This document shows, piece after piece, positions 1 to 8,462 of a DNA stretch of 64,000 nucleotides. Under the pieces are notes generated by a model that was not told where the DNA came from, made no database searches, and was given only the letters and a program-made list of their open reading frames with translations. The stretch spans positions 186,001 through 250,000 of the forward strand of contig JAPLDJ010000009.1 in assembly GCA_026391805.1 (NCBI GenBank). The letters are read 5' to 3'. Position 1 is the first letter of the stretch, and every line of letters begins with the position of its first letter. The translations under genes were made by a program, and so were the position numbers. This DNA comes from Bacteroidota bacterium. Lineage in GTDB: Bacteria; Bacteroidota; Bacteroidia; Bacteroidales; FEN-979.

Positions 1-1
1 G

Positions 2-1363
2 AAAGGGAATGTGGTGCTCAGCCACGACAGCACGACACTCTATTGCGACAGCGCCTTCCTGAATGACAGCAAGAATTTCGTCCTCGCATACGGCAACGTC
101 CACATCCAGGTAAGCGACACGCTCAACCTTTTCGGGGATTCGCTCAATTACGATGGGAACACCCGCATTGCCAAAGTCTGGAGCAACGTGAAGCTGATCG
201 ACAACGAAACCACGCTGACCACAGATACCCTCTCCTTCGACCGGACCACCGAAATCGCCAGTTACGAATACTGGGGAAAGATCGTCAACGGTAAAAACAT
301 TTTGGTCAGCAAGCATGGATATTATCACACACAGACCAAGGAATTTTTCTTCAGGGAGAAAGTTATCCTGATCAATCCTGAGTATACAATGCATTCCGAC
401 ACCATGTTGTACAATACCGTTACGGAAGTAGCCTATTTCTTCGGACCCTCCAACATTAAGGGAAAGGAAGATTCGATCTACTGCGAGAACGGCTGGTACA
501 ACACACGCACCGACATTGCCCGTTTCCGGAAGAACGGCTGGATCTATCACCAGGAACAGATCCTCACCGGCGACAGCCTCTATTATGAGCGGGAGAGCGG
601 TTTCGGGCAGGCCTTTAAACATGCCTTCCTCTATGATACCGTTCAGAAAACAACGCTCAGTGGCAATTACGGTGAACTGCAGCGAAAAAAGGGGTATGCC
701 TTCATGACCGACAGCTCCATGGTTCAGATGGTCGACAAGAAAGACACCCTTTTCCTTCATTCCGATACGGTTTGGGCAACCTTCGACACGTCACAGAACA
801 TCAAGGCCATACGTGCATACTATAAAGTCAAGTTCTTCCGCCGCGACCTGCAGGGGAAATGTGATTCGATGGCATACCACGGCAGCGATTCCACCATGGT
901 CCTCTACCATGATCCTGTGTTGTGGTCGGAAGCCAACCAGCTGACAGCCGATTCCATTAAGCTAACCATGCTCAACAGCCAGATCGACTCGATGGTATTG
1001 TACAACACCGCCTTCATCATCTCCAAAGACGACACCAATAAATTCAACCAGGTGAAAGGCCGCGACATGGTGGGTTTTTTCAGGAACAATGATCTTTACA
1101 AGATCAAGGTGCTCGGGAACTCAGAAACAGTCTATTTTGCGCGGGAGGAGGACCGCACCCTGATCGGCATCACCAGGGTCTATTCAAGCGACATGCTGAT
1201 CTTTGTCGAGAACAAACAGATTGTCACCATCACCTACATTGATGAACCAAAAGCCGTCACCTACCCGGAAAAGGAGGTTTCACCCTATGACCTGAAGCTG
1301 AAAGGATTTAAATGGGTTGAAGATAAGCGACCCAGAACCAGGTACGATATTTTCAAATGGTAA
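2..1363 (+). CDS. OstA-like (LptA/OstA domain) protein, 5'-truncated
   Basis: Probable envelope beta-jellyroll protein of the OstA/LptA superfamily, which bridges lipopolysaccharide across the periplasm. The sequence is a run of short beta repeats (SDTLNLFGDSLNYDG, LTTDTLSFDR, MHSDTMLYN, LTGDSLYYE) spaced 40-60 residues apart, which is the OstA signature, and there is almost no helix-prone sequence. The frame is open to the left edge of the window (K-G-N before the first GTG), so the true start and any signal peptide lie outside. About 453 residues are visible and the stop is TAA. It converges on the MCE gene. Family assignment is good. A lipopolysaccharide role is inferred from the family and from the nearby LptD-like and LptF/G genes. 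Confidence 0.8.
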   Translation, partial: KGNVVLSHDSTTLYCDSAFLNDSKNFVLAYGNVHIQVSDTLNLFGDSLNYDGNTRIAKVWSNVKLIDNETTLTTDTLSFDRTTEIASYEYWGKIVNGKNILVSKHGYYHTQTKEFFFREKVILINPEYTMHSDTMLYNTVTEVAYFFGPSNIKGKEDSIYCENGWYNTRTDIARFRKNGWIYHQEQILTGDSLYYERESGFGQAFKHAFLYDTVQKTTLSGNYGELQRKKGYAFMTDSSMVQMVDKKDTLFLHSDTVWATFDTSQNIKAIRAYYKVKFFRRDLQGKCDSMAYHGSDSTMVLYHDPVLWSEANQLTADSIKLTMLNSQIDSMVLYNTAFIISKDDTNKFNQVKGRDMVGFFRNNDLYKIKVLGNSETVYFAREEDRTLIGITRVYSSDMLIFVENKQIVTITYIDEPKAVTYPEKEVSPYDLKLKGFKWVEDKRPRTRYDIFKW

Positions 1364-1440
1364 TTATAAGTAGCGAAAAGCGAAAGGCGAAAAGCGAAAT
1401 TTTTTGAATTCCTGCATTCCTGCATTCTCACATTCCCGCA
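1364..1440. repeat. Short-period spacer repeats (TAGCGAAA and CCTGCATT types)
   Basis: The spacer between two convergent genes consists of two tandem motifs. The first is an 8-9 bp unit TAGCGAAA/AGCGAAA from about 1371 to 1400. The second is an 8-9 bp unit CCTGCATT/CTCACATT from about 1411 to 1440, which ends at the stop codon of the next gene. The first motif recurs near 6826, 48335, 50000 and 62431. There is no obvious terminator. Confidence 0.7.
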
Positions 1441-2394
1441 TTAGAATACAGAGACCTTCAGGTATTTCTTTGGATTCGCTTTGATGTCTTCAAGGAGAAG
1501 ATTGAGGTCGCGGGCGGCTTTTTCCACCTCATTGTAAAGTTTCTTATCGTTCAGCAGCAAACCGAGGGTGCCTTTCCCGCTGTTGATCTTGTTTACTGCA
1601 CTGTCGATATCAGAGACAGCCTTGTTGATCTGGCTGATCGTGGCAGGTATCTTCGCCTTGGCCAGCGAATCGCTGATCTGTTCGAAGTTGGTCAGAATGT
1701 CATTGATCTTCTGGTTGTTGTTTTTCAGGTTCAGGCTGATCGACTCGACATTCCCGATGATGTTGGCCAGGTGGCTCCTCTGCGAACCAACCAGCGTATC
1801 GAGGTAATAGGTGGTATGCGCAAGGTTATTCAGCATATCCTTGATATGACTGATGGATTCGATCAGGTTGTTGCGTGTTTCTTTGTTCAGAACAGTCTGG
1901 ATCAGTGTTGCCACAGTATCAAGCGAACTGATCAGATTTTCGGCTTTCTCTTTCAGCGGAAGAAACTGCTGGTTGAATGATTCCCCGATCGTAGCTTCGG
2001 TCATGGCCGTAAGTGTATCGTTATTCTTCAGGATCTTTTGCGAATCGCCGAGGACGATCTCTATATATTTTCCTCCGAGCAGGCTGGATGAATTGATCTT
2101 GGCAATGGAATTCACAGGGATGGGATAATCCACTGTGATGTAAAGAACAGCGATGATCTTGCCCCGTTGCTTGCTGGAGAAATAAAGATCCTTTACCTGG
2201 CCCACCTTCATCCCGCTGATGGCCACGTTATTGTCAGGATTAAGTCCGTTCACCTTATCATAAACGGCATAAACGATCATTCTGTGCTTGAACAACTCCA
2301 TCCCTTTCAGGAACATCAGTCCCCAGATCAGGATAGCTGTTGAAATTACAAAAATGATCCCTATGCGTACTTCTTTGGAGATTTTGATAACCAT
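1441..2394 (-). CDS. MlaD/MCE-family lipid-transport protein
   Basis: Inner-membrane-anchored substrate-binding protein of an MCE (Mla-type) phospholipid transport system. One N-terminal membrane segment (about residues 11-30) is followed by an MCE domain (about 37-115, with VNGLNPDNNVAISGMKVGQV and the SSLLGGKYIEI strand). The remainder is a long helical, coiled-coil-prone tail (about 140-310). The 317-residue length is normal for Bacteroidota MlaD homologues. No MlaE/MlaF permease or ATPase is adjacent. It lies 93 bp downstream of the amidase gene on the same strand, so the two are probably co-transcribed. Partner components must be elsewhere in the genome. Confidence 0.9.
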   Translation of the reverse strand: MVIKISKEVRIGIIFVISTAILIWGLMFLKGMELFKHRMIVYAVYDKVNGLNPDNNVAISGMKVGQVKDLYFSSKQRGKIIAVLYITVDYPIPVNSIAKINSSSLLGGKYIEIVLGDSQKILKNNDTLTAMTEATIGESFNQQFLPLKEKAENLISSLDTVATLIQTVLNKETRNNLIESISHIKDMLNNLAHTTYYLDTLVGSQRSHLANIIGNVESISLNLKNNNQKINDILTNFEQISDSLAKAKIPATISQINKAVSDIDSAVNKINSGKGTLGLLLNDKKLYNEVEKAARDLNLLLEDIKANPKKYLKVSVF

Positions 2395-2487
2395 CTGCTA
2401 CATTTTCGTGGCAAATTTAATACTTTTTCATTGGTTTGCTTTCCTGCAATGGAATTAATGCGAACGCAGCAATACCGGACACCACTG

Positions 2488-4041
2488 TTATTTTTCCTGT
2501 TCTGAAAGGATTTCCTTGGCTTCAGCGACGGTGATCCTTTCACTCCCCTTGAACGCAACGATAAACGCATCTGAGAAACCCTTGCTTTTAGCCGTCTCAA
2601 GGAAGGGTGCGATGCTCTCCAGGCTGGTTTCCTTTCCGATGGTATACTTGTAAAGTCCCTGGTGATAATACTTCCAGACCTCCGGCAATCCGGCAAATTT
2701 CTTCGACTGAACACTGAGTTCCTTCGGTGATGTGGCGACCTGAACCCGGAAAATGACCCTGGCCTTTTTGCTCTCCTCGCTCTTGACAGGCTCTTTTGCC
2801 TTCACTACCGGTTTTACTTCCGGCTTTGCCGGAGGGATCTCCTTTTTCACGGGTTTCGCGATATCCTTTTTTTGCGTCAACGTATCCTTGTGCACTGCTG
2901 CTTCACCAGGCTTTGCTATTGGTTTTACAGATTCTTTATTTACAGAATTTTCCTTGGGATTCTGTTTTACAACCGTCGAGTCCTTTTTTACAGGGTTGCT
3001 GTTTTGCTTCTGCGGATCCTTATGTGGAACCGGCTCAGCCGGCTTGGGTTTTGGTTTTACAGGTTCACCGGGATGAGCTGTTGTTTTGGGCTTTTCTTCC
3101 TGCTTCATGGTGTCTTTTCCGTCAGACCTCTGACCTCCGACCTCTGTCTTCTTCCCTTCTCCATTCCCTGCTGCTGGTACCGTTTCTTTCTTTTCCGGCG
3201 GAGAATTTACTTTTGTACTTTCGGCAGGGGCCGGCTTCTCAGCCAGGGCTGCCAGTTCCTTCCCGTTGCCTTCCAGCTTTGCCTTGAACCTCCTGAATGC
3301 CCGGCAGATGGCGCCCGAAATGTATTCCTGTCCCTTTTGCGAACTCAGGAACTTCTCCTCTTCCAGGTTCGACAGGAACCCGGTCTCAATAAGCACGCTC
3401 GGCATGGTGGTCTTGTACAGCACCAGGAATCCTGCCTGCCGTACACCGCGGTCATCCATCCCTACCCGGTCTTTCATTTCGTCCTGGACAAGGGATGCGA
3501 ATGTGGTGCTCTGTTCAAGGTAAGCATTCTGGAAAAGGGTGAAGGTGATGTACGATTCGTCTGAATTTGGATCAAAGCCATTGTAATTGGTCGAATAATC
3601 GGGTTCCATGAGGATGGCGGCATTTTCAAATTTGGCGATCTCCAGGTTGGCTTCGGTGCGGTGAAGGCCCATGATATACGTCTCGGCGCCGTGAAAATTA
3701 TGCTTCGGGTTGGCATTGCAATGAATCGAAATGAACAGGTCGGCCTTGCTCCGGTTGGCAATCTCGGCACGTTCATGAAGCTCGATGAACTCATCCGTGG
3801 TGCGGGTGCAGATGACCGTCACCCCTTTGCATTCTGCACGGATCTGTTCCGCCAGTTTAAGGACAATAGGAAGGGTAATATTTTTTTCCTGTGATTTCTT
3901 CCCGAGCGCACCCGGATCCTTGCCGCCATGACCTGCATCGATCACCACTTTTGTGATGGACATTTTCTCCTGTGCAAAGCATTTTTCCCCCATCGTAACG
4001 GAAAGGAACAGGATGATGGAAATCAGCGTAAAACAACGCAT
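2488..4041 (-). CDS. N-acetylmuramoyl-L-alanine amidase with SPOR-like tail
   Basis: Zn-dependent amidase (Amidase_3, AmiC type) that cleaves the peptide stem from peptidoglycan in the periplasm, usually at division. A signal peptide (about 1-23) precedes the catalytic domain (about 28-255). The zinc and catalytic residues are visible: His38 in IDAGHGGKDPG, Glu52, His107 in ISIHCN, and Glu in VLIETGFLSN. A long Pro/Lys/Glu-rich linker (about 270-430) leads to a C-terminal SPOR-like module (about 430-517), expected to bind denuded glycan at the septum. The ATG at 4041 fits the signal peptide and a promoter candidate just upstream. The gene is divergent from the LptD-like gene. Confidence 0.92.
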   Translation of the reverse strand: MRCFTLISIILFLSVTMGEKCFAQEKMSITKVVIDAGHGGKDPGALGKKSQEKNITLPIVLKLAEQIRAECKGVTVICTRTTDEFIELHERAEIANRSKADLFISIHCNANPKHNFHGAETYIMGLHRTEANLEIAKFENAAILMEPDYSTNYNGFDPNSDESYITFTLFQNAYLEQSTTFASLVQDEMKDRVGMDDRGVRQAGFLVLYKTTMPSVLIETGFLSNLEEEKFLSSQKGQEYISGAICRAFRRFKAKLEGNGKELAALAEKPAPAESTKVNSPPEKKETVPAAGNGEGKKTEVGGQRSDGKDTMKQEEKPKTTAHPGEPVKPKPKPAEPVPHKDPQKQNSNPVKKDSTVVKQNPKENSVNKESVKPIAKPGEAAVHKDTLTQKKDIAKPVKKEIPPAKPEVKPVVKAKEPVKSEESKKARVIFRVQVATSPKELSVQSKKFAGLPEVWKYYHQGLYKYTIGKETSLESIAPFLETAKSKGFSDAFIVAFKGSERITVAEAKEILSEQEK

Positions 4042-4061
4042 GCAGACGATTCTGGTAGTGT

Positions 4062-4091
4062 TAAAGTATCTTAAATTAATTCAGAAATCAA
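4062..4091 (-). promoter_or_regulatory. Promoter candidate for the amidase gene
   Basis: On the minus strand there is TTG (4091-4089), a 20-nt spacer, then TACTTTA (4068-4062). This fits the Bacteroidota sigma pattern TTG-N19-21-TAnnTTTG except for the last base. It lies about 20 bp upstream of the start codon. Confidence 0.45.
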
Positions 4092-4101
4092 TAATTTTAT
4101 G

Positions 4102-4109
4102 TAGTTTTG
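4102..4109 (+). promoter_or_regulatory. -7 box candidate for the lptD-like gene
   Basis: TAGTTTTG matches the Bacteroidota -7 consensus TAnnTTTG exactly, 82 bp upstream of the TTG start of the LptD-like gene. No convincing -33 TTG is visible at the expected distance, so this is a partial match only. Confidence 0.35.
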
Positions 4110-4190
4110 ATACGTTGGACTTCCGGAACACCGGTTCTGCCAGATCTTTAAACAAAGATAAACTATAAACCCCAGAGTTAGGAAAAGAAA

Positions 4191-6815
4191 TTGTTAACGA
4201 AATTATTAACAAGTCTTCCGCGGTCAATCCTGTGTCTGGGGATTTTTTTCTTCCTGCACTGTCAGCGTGCACACTCACAGGATACGGCATCCGTATCGCA
4301 GGTGCGTTCCGATACTCTCCAGCCTGCTGCTGATACGCTGCACCCCTCCGACACCCTGAAACCCAAAAAAGCGCCGAAGAAAAGCCAGCTAAAATCAAAG
4401 GTCGAATACGCGGCCAAGGATTCCCTCAGGTTCGATATCAAAAACCAGAAGGTTCATCTTTACAACAATGCAAATATAAAATACGAAGACATAGAACTTC
4501 AGTCAGGTTATGTGGAGATCGACTTTCCGAAAGCCACTGTGCATGCTACAGGCATTGTAAAAGATACCGTCGGCGACACGGTACAGATGCCGGAGTTCAC
4601 ACAGGCTGCCCAGAAATTCAAGTCGAATGTGATGAACTACAACTACAACACCAAACGGGGCTACATACAGAATGTCTTTACCAAGCAGGATGAAGGGTAC
4701 CTGCATGGCACGATCGTCAAGAAGATGGAGAACGACATCACTTACCTGAAGAACGGATGGTACACCACCTGCGACCGTGAAGCCGATCCCCATTTTGAGT
4801 TCAAATTCGGGAAAGCCAAAGTCATCCCGGGCAAAAGGGTGATCACAGGACCGGCCTATTTTGTCGTTGCAGACGTTCCGATTCCCATCGGCATCCCGTT
4901 CGGATATTTTCCCAGTAAATCGGGCCGCCGCTCAGGGATCATCGTTCCGACCTACGGTGAATCGGCGAGCCGCGGTTTCTTCCTTGAAAATGGCGGGTAC
5001 TACTGGGCCATGAGCGAGTACACCGACCTCTACCTGGTCGGGGATATTTATTCGCATGGAAGCTGGGCCATCAAACCACGCCTCAATTACCGGTACCGAT
5101 ATCATTACAGCGGCACCTTCAACATGAGCTATGCAAACAACAAGATCGGCACCCAGGATTCGCCCGATTATTCAAAATCCACCGATTACAGCATCCAGTG
5201 GGTTCATGCGCAGGACCCAAAGGCCCGGCCACACAGTACATTTTCCGCAAATGTGAACATCGTGAGCCATAATTTCAACAAGTATAATCCGGTCACAAAT
5301 ACCGAAGCCTATCTTTCGAATACATTCCAGTCGAGCGTCAATTTCAGCACAAGCTTCAGCAATACGACGCACCTTACAGTCAACTTCAGCCACAGCCAGA
5401 ACACCCTCACCAGGACCATCGACATTACCCTGCCTTACCTGACATTTTCCGTCGACCAGTTTTATCCCCTCCGCAAGAAGAACCGGGCAGGAAAGATCCG
5501 GTGGTTTGAGAACATCAGCACCAAGTACAACCTGGAGATGCAGAACCAGTACAACACCACTGATACCACCATTTTTAAAAAGCAGAACTGGTGGAACGAC
5601 ATGCAGAACGGGATCCGGCATTCAGTGCCAATTACCGGAACATTCCGGGTGCTGAAATATTTAAACTGGACCAACAGCATCTTAATGAACGACCGGATGT
5701 ACCTGTCTACAATACGGAAACAATACATACCAAGTTCAGTCGCAGGGAAGGACTCCCTGGTCACCGATACCATTCACAGCTTTGCCAACGCTTTCGATGC
5801 AAATGTCAGCACTGCACTGAATACACGGCTCTACGGAATGTACCAGTTTAAAAAAGGTCCGATCGTCGCCATCCGTCATATGGTAACTCCTACTGTATCT
5901 TTTACCTACACCCCTGATTTCGGCTCATCATTCTGGGGCTATTACCGGTACGCGGACAACGATACGAACAGCAACCCCCAGAAATATTCGATCTTCCAGG
6001 GAAGCCTTTATGGTTCACCTCCGCCGAAGAAATCCGGCTTGGTCGCCTTTTCGCTCAGCAACAACCTCGAAATGAAAGTAAGGAGCAAGAAAGATACAGT
6101 AACGGGCACAAAAAAAATCGTCCTCATCGAAGACCTTACTTTCAGGGAAACATACGACCTGGCAAAGGATACGATGAAATGGTCGAAATTCTCCATATCA
6201 GGATATACGACCCTCTTTAAAAGTTTAAGGATCCAATACAACAGCACCTGGGATCCTTATGCACGGGACAGCACGGGGCACTCCATTAACAAAACGGAAT
6301 GGGCGGCCCACCGCCGGCTTTTAAGGCTTGATAATACCACATGGGACGTCGGCCTCAACTACAGCCTTTCGTCCGACAAATCCAAAAAGAAAAAAACCAC
6401 CACCAAGGGAACCCCCCAGGAGCGGAAAGAGATCAATGATTATTACGATTATTACATCGATTTCGATATCCCCTGGAGCTTCAATGTGGCTTATAAATTC
6501 AATTATACCAAGACCTGGAATTCGGGGAATGTCAAGAGGGTAGGCCAAATCACCCAGACCCTGGGCTTCAACGGGCAGTTGAACATAACGCCGAAATGGA
6601 AGATTACGCTGAATACAGGGTGGGACTTTACCAGCGGACAGCTTGCATTCACTTCGATCGATCTCTACCGCGACCTACATTGCTGGGAAATGCGCTTCGG
6701 CTGGATCCCGAAAGGAGCACAGCAAAGCTGGAACTTCTCGATCAACGTCAAGGCATCGGTCCTTCAGGATCTGAAACTGAACAAAAAGAAGGATTTCAGG
6801 GACTACGTTCAATAA
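4191..6815 (+). CDS. lptD: LptD-like LPS-assembly outer-membrane protein
   Basis: Outer-membrane beta-barrel that inserts lipopolysaccharide into the outer leaflet. A TTG start is chosen because it directly precedes a good signal peptide (hydrophobic about 10-24, cleavage near HSQ) and follows a purine-rich stretch; no ATG is available before the mature part. Residues about 70-200 form an OstA/LptA-like jellyroll. The rest (about 210-874) is rich in alternating aromatic beta strands typical of an LptD C-terminal barrel. The 874-residue length is normal for Bacteroidota LptD-like proteins. It is divergent from the amidase gene. The proline- and lysine-rich stretch near 30-75 is a linker. Confidence 0.85.
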   Translation: MLTKLLTSLPRSILCLGIFFFLHCQRAHSQDTASVSQVRSDTLQPAADTLHPSDTLKPKKAPKKSQLKSKVEYAAKDSLRFDIKNQKVHLYNNANIKYEDIELQSGYVEIDFPKATVHATGIVKDTVGDTVQMPEFTQAAQKFKSNVMNYNYNTKRGYIQNVFTKQDEGYLHGTIVKKMENDITYLKNGWYTTCDREADPHFEFKFGKAKVIPGKRVITGPAYFVVADVPIPIGIPFGYFPSKSGRRSGIIVPTYGESASRGFFLENGGYYWAMSEYTDLYLVGDIYSHGSWAIKPRLNYRYRYHYSGTFNMSYANNKIGTQDSPDYSKSTDYSIQWVHAQDPKARPHSTFSANVNIVSHNFNKYNPVTNTEAYLSNTFQSSVNFSTSFSNTTHLTVNFSHSQNTLTRTIDITLPYLTFSVDQFYPLRKKNRAGKIRWFENISTKYNLEMQNQYNTTDTTIFKKQNWWNDMQNGIRHSVPITGTFRVLKYLNWTNSILMNDRMYLSTIRKQYIPSSVAGKDSLVTDTIHSFANAFDANVSTALNTRLYGMYQFKKGPIVAIRHMVTPTVSFTYTPDFGSSFWGYYRYADNDTNSNPQKYSIFQGSLYGSPPPKKSGLVAFSLSNNLEMKVRSKKDTVTGTKKIVLIEDLTFRETYDLAKDTMKWSKFSISGYTTLFKSLRIQYNSTWDPYARDSTGHSINKTEWAAHRRLLRLDNTTWDVGLNYSLSSDKSKKKKTTTKGTPQERKEINDYYDYYIDFDIPWSFNVAYKFNYTKTWNSGNVKRVGQITQTLGFNGQLNITPKWKITLNTGWDFTSGQLAFTSIDLYRDLHCWEMRFGWIPKGAQQSWNFSINVKASVLQDLKLNKKKDFRDYVQ

Positions 6816-6966
6816 TAAATATCGAAAAGCGAAATATCGAAATGACAGAGGTCAGAGGTCAGAAAATTGAAGATGGAGGATAGAGGATGGAGACCGGAAA
6901 ACTTTTTGTGCAATCTGTGTAATCTGTGGTAAAAAAAAAGGAACTCGTAAATCGTAAACCGTAAAT
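6816..6966. repeat. Mosaic of short-period repeats before ridA
   Basis: This 151-bp spacer is assembled from several small tandem motifs: ATCGAAAAGCGAAA, then GAGGTCAGAGGTCAG, then GATGGAGGATAGAGGATGG, then GCAATCTGTGTAATCTGTGG, and finally CGTAAATCGTAAACCGTAAA, which runs directly into the ridA start codon. The same motif families recur in other spacers of this window. Confidence 0.7.
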
Positions 6967-7344
6967 ATGAAGAGGATCATTTCAACCGATAACGCGCCGA
7001 AGGCGATCGCCACCTATTCCCAGGCTGTGGAAGCAAACGGGTTGCTGTTCATTGCCGGGCAGATCCCGATCGACCCCGCTACCGGCAAACTGATTGAAGG
7101 CGGGATCAGGGAGCAGACCGAGCAGGTTCTGAAAAACATCGGCGCCATTCTCAGCGCCGCAGGATATACCTACCAGGATGTGGTCAAATGTACCTGCCTG
7201 CTGACCGACATGAGCCATTATGCCGACATGAACGTTGTGTATGGAAAGGTGTTTTTTGAGAATTCCCCGGCCAGGGCTGCATTTGCCACTTCAGGCCTGC
7301 CGATGGGAGCCCTTGTTGAGATCGAAACCATCGCGGCAAAGTAA
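6967..7344 (+). CDS. ridA: RidA family enamine/imine deaminase
   Basis: Small cytosolic hydrolase that deaminates reactive enamine/imine intermediates such as 2-aminoacrylate, which are released by PLP enzymes. At 125 residues it covers the full YjgF/YER057c/UK114 domain. It has the family motifs QAVEANGLLFIAGQIP, the AGYTYQDVVKCTCLL strand and the substrate-binding Arg in PARAAFATSGLPMGALVEIE. The ATG start is preceded by the CGTAAA repeat rather than a clear ribosome-binding site. It converges on the LptF/G gene with only two bases between the stop codons. Confidence 0.95.
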   Translation: MKRIISTDNAPKAIATYSQAVEANGLLFIAGQIPIDPATGKLIEGGIREQTEQVLKNIGAILSAAGYTYQDVVKCTCLLTDMSHYADMNVVYGKVFFENSPARAAFATSGLPMGALVEIETIAAK

Positions 7345-7346
7345 CA

Positions 7347-8462
7347 TCATTTTGGCGACAGGCGGGCCAGGATCAAAGCGATGATCCCGAAAATGATATT
7401 GGGGGTCCATACGGCCAGGAGCGGGGGAAAATTCCCGAAGGTCGCCAGCACCGTGAATACCTGCATAAAGAGGATATAGAGGAACGTAATGGCCAGCCCG
7501 AACCCGAGGTTGAACCCGATACCTCCCCTCACCTTCCGGCTCGACACGGCCACTCCGATCAGCGTCAGGACCAGGGTTGCAAAGGGAAAAGCAACCCGTT
7601 CATAGCCCTTGACCTGGAACTTGATGAGGTCGGGATCGCCCCGTAATTTTTTCATCTGGATGTGCTTCCGCAGGGTAAAGAAATTCATGGTCTTTACCTC
7701 TTCTACATCCTCGGTAAAATCGGCCGGTTTCATTCCCAGCGCAGTATCCAGCCTGATACCCTTACGGATTTTTTCTGCCATCGGCCCGATGCTCCTTGAA
7801 AAATACCGGTTCAGATGCCACTTCGAGCGCACACTGTCCCAGTCGGCTTCTTCAGCGGTGATCTTGTATACCAGCTCGCGCCCGCTGAACTTTTCAAGGG
7901 TGAACTTCCATCCCTTATTGGTCTGGATGTTGAAGTTTTCCATGTAGAGGAACACGCCGGGACTCACCTGCTTGTGGATGTTCATGTCATTGAACTTCGG
8001 CTTATCCTTGATGTACTGCTTTTCAAATTCAAGCTTTCCCCGGTTCGTGTAAGGGATCAGGAAATTCCCGAGGAGGAACGACATCAGCGCCAGGATGATG
8101 GCGGCAACGAAATAGGGCCGCAGCATGCGCCTGAAACTGATGCCGCTGCTCAGGATCGCAACGATCTCCGTATCGGAGGCCATCCGGGAGGTAAAAAAGA
8201 TGACAGCAATGAAGACAAAGAGGTAGCTGAAAAGGTTGACAAAATCCGGGATAAAATTCAGGTAATAATCAAAAACGATGGCTTTCAGCGGCGCATCATG
8301 CTTCAGGAAATCATCGATGTGCTCGGAAATATCAAACACAATGATGATGAAGACCAGCAGCAGGAGCGAAAAGAAAAAGGTGCCCAGGAACTTCCGGATA
8401 ATATACCAGTCGATGGTCTGCAGGAATGAATAATCCTCCGGTAACAACCGTCTCCGTTTCAT
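7347..8462 (-). CDS. LptF/LptG family LPS-export permease
   Basis: Inner-membrane subunit of the LptB2FG transporter, which extracts lipopolysaccharide. The visible layout is three N-terminal membrane helices (about 25-50, 65-85, 105-130), a periplasmic beta-jellyroll (about 140-265) and three C-terminal helices (about 290-370). I place the start at the ATG at 8462: its A is the last base of the tgt stop codon (TGATG), a typical translational-coupling overlap, and this gives 371 residues, the usual family length. Upstream in-frame ATGs would lie inside tgt. It cannot be assigned to LptF versus LptG by sight; Bacteroidota often have two separate copies. Confidence 0.9.
   Translation of the reverse strand: MKRRRLLPEDYSFLQTIDWYIIRKFLGTFFFSLLLLVFIIIVFDISEHIDDFLKHDAPLKAIVFDYYLNFIPDFVNLFSYLFVFIAVIFFTSRMASDTEIVAILSSGISFRRMLRPYFVAAIILALMSFLLGNFLIPYTNRGKLEFEKQYIKDKPKFNDMNIHKQVSPGVFLYMENFNIQTNKGWKFTLEKFSGRELVYKITAEEADWDSVRSKWHLNRYFSRSIGPMAEKIRKGIRLDTALGMKPADFTEDVEEVKTMNFFTLRKHIQMKKLRGDPDLIKFQVKGYERVAFPFATLVLTLIGVAVSSRKVRGGIGFNLGFGLAITFLYILFMQVFTVLATFGNFPPLLAVWTPNIIFGIIALILARLSPK

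Noticed and set aside
2753-3564. Long open frames on the plus strand across the amidase gene
   Set aside because: They are antisense shadows of the Pro/Lys-rich linker, rich in Phe/Leu/Arg, with no recognisable motif and no ribosome-binding site.
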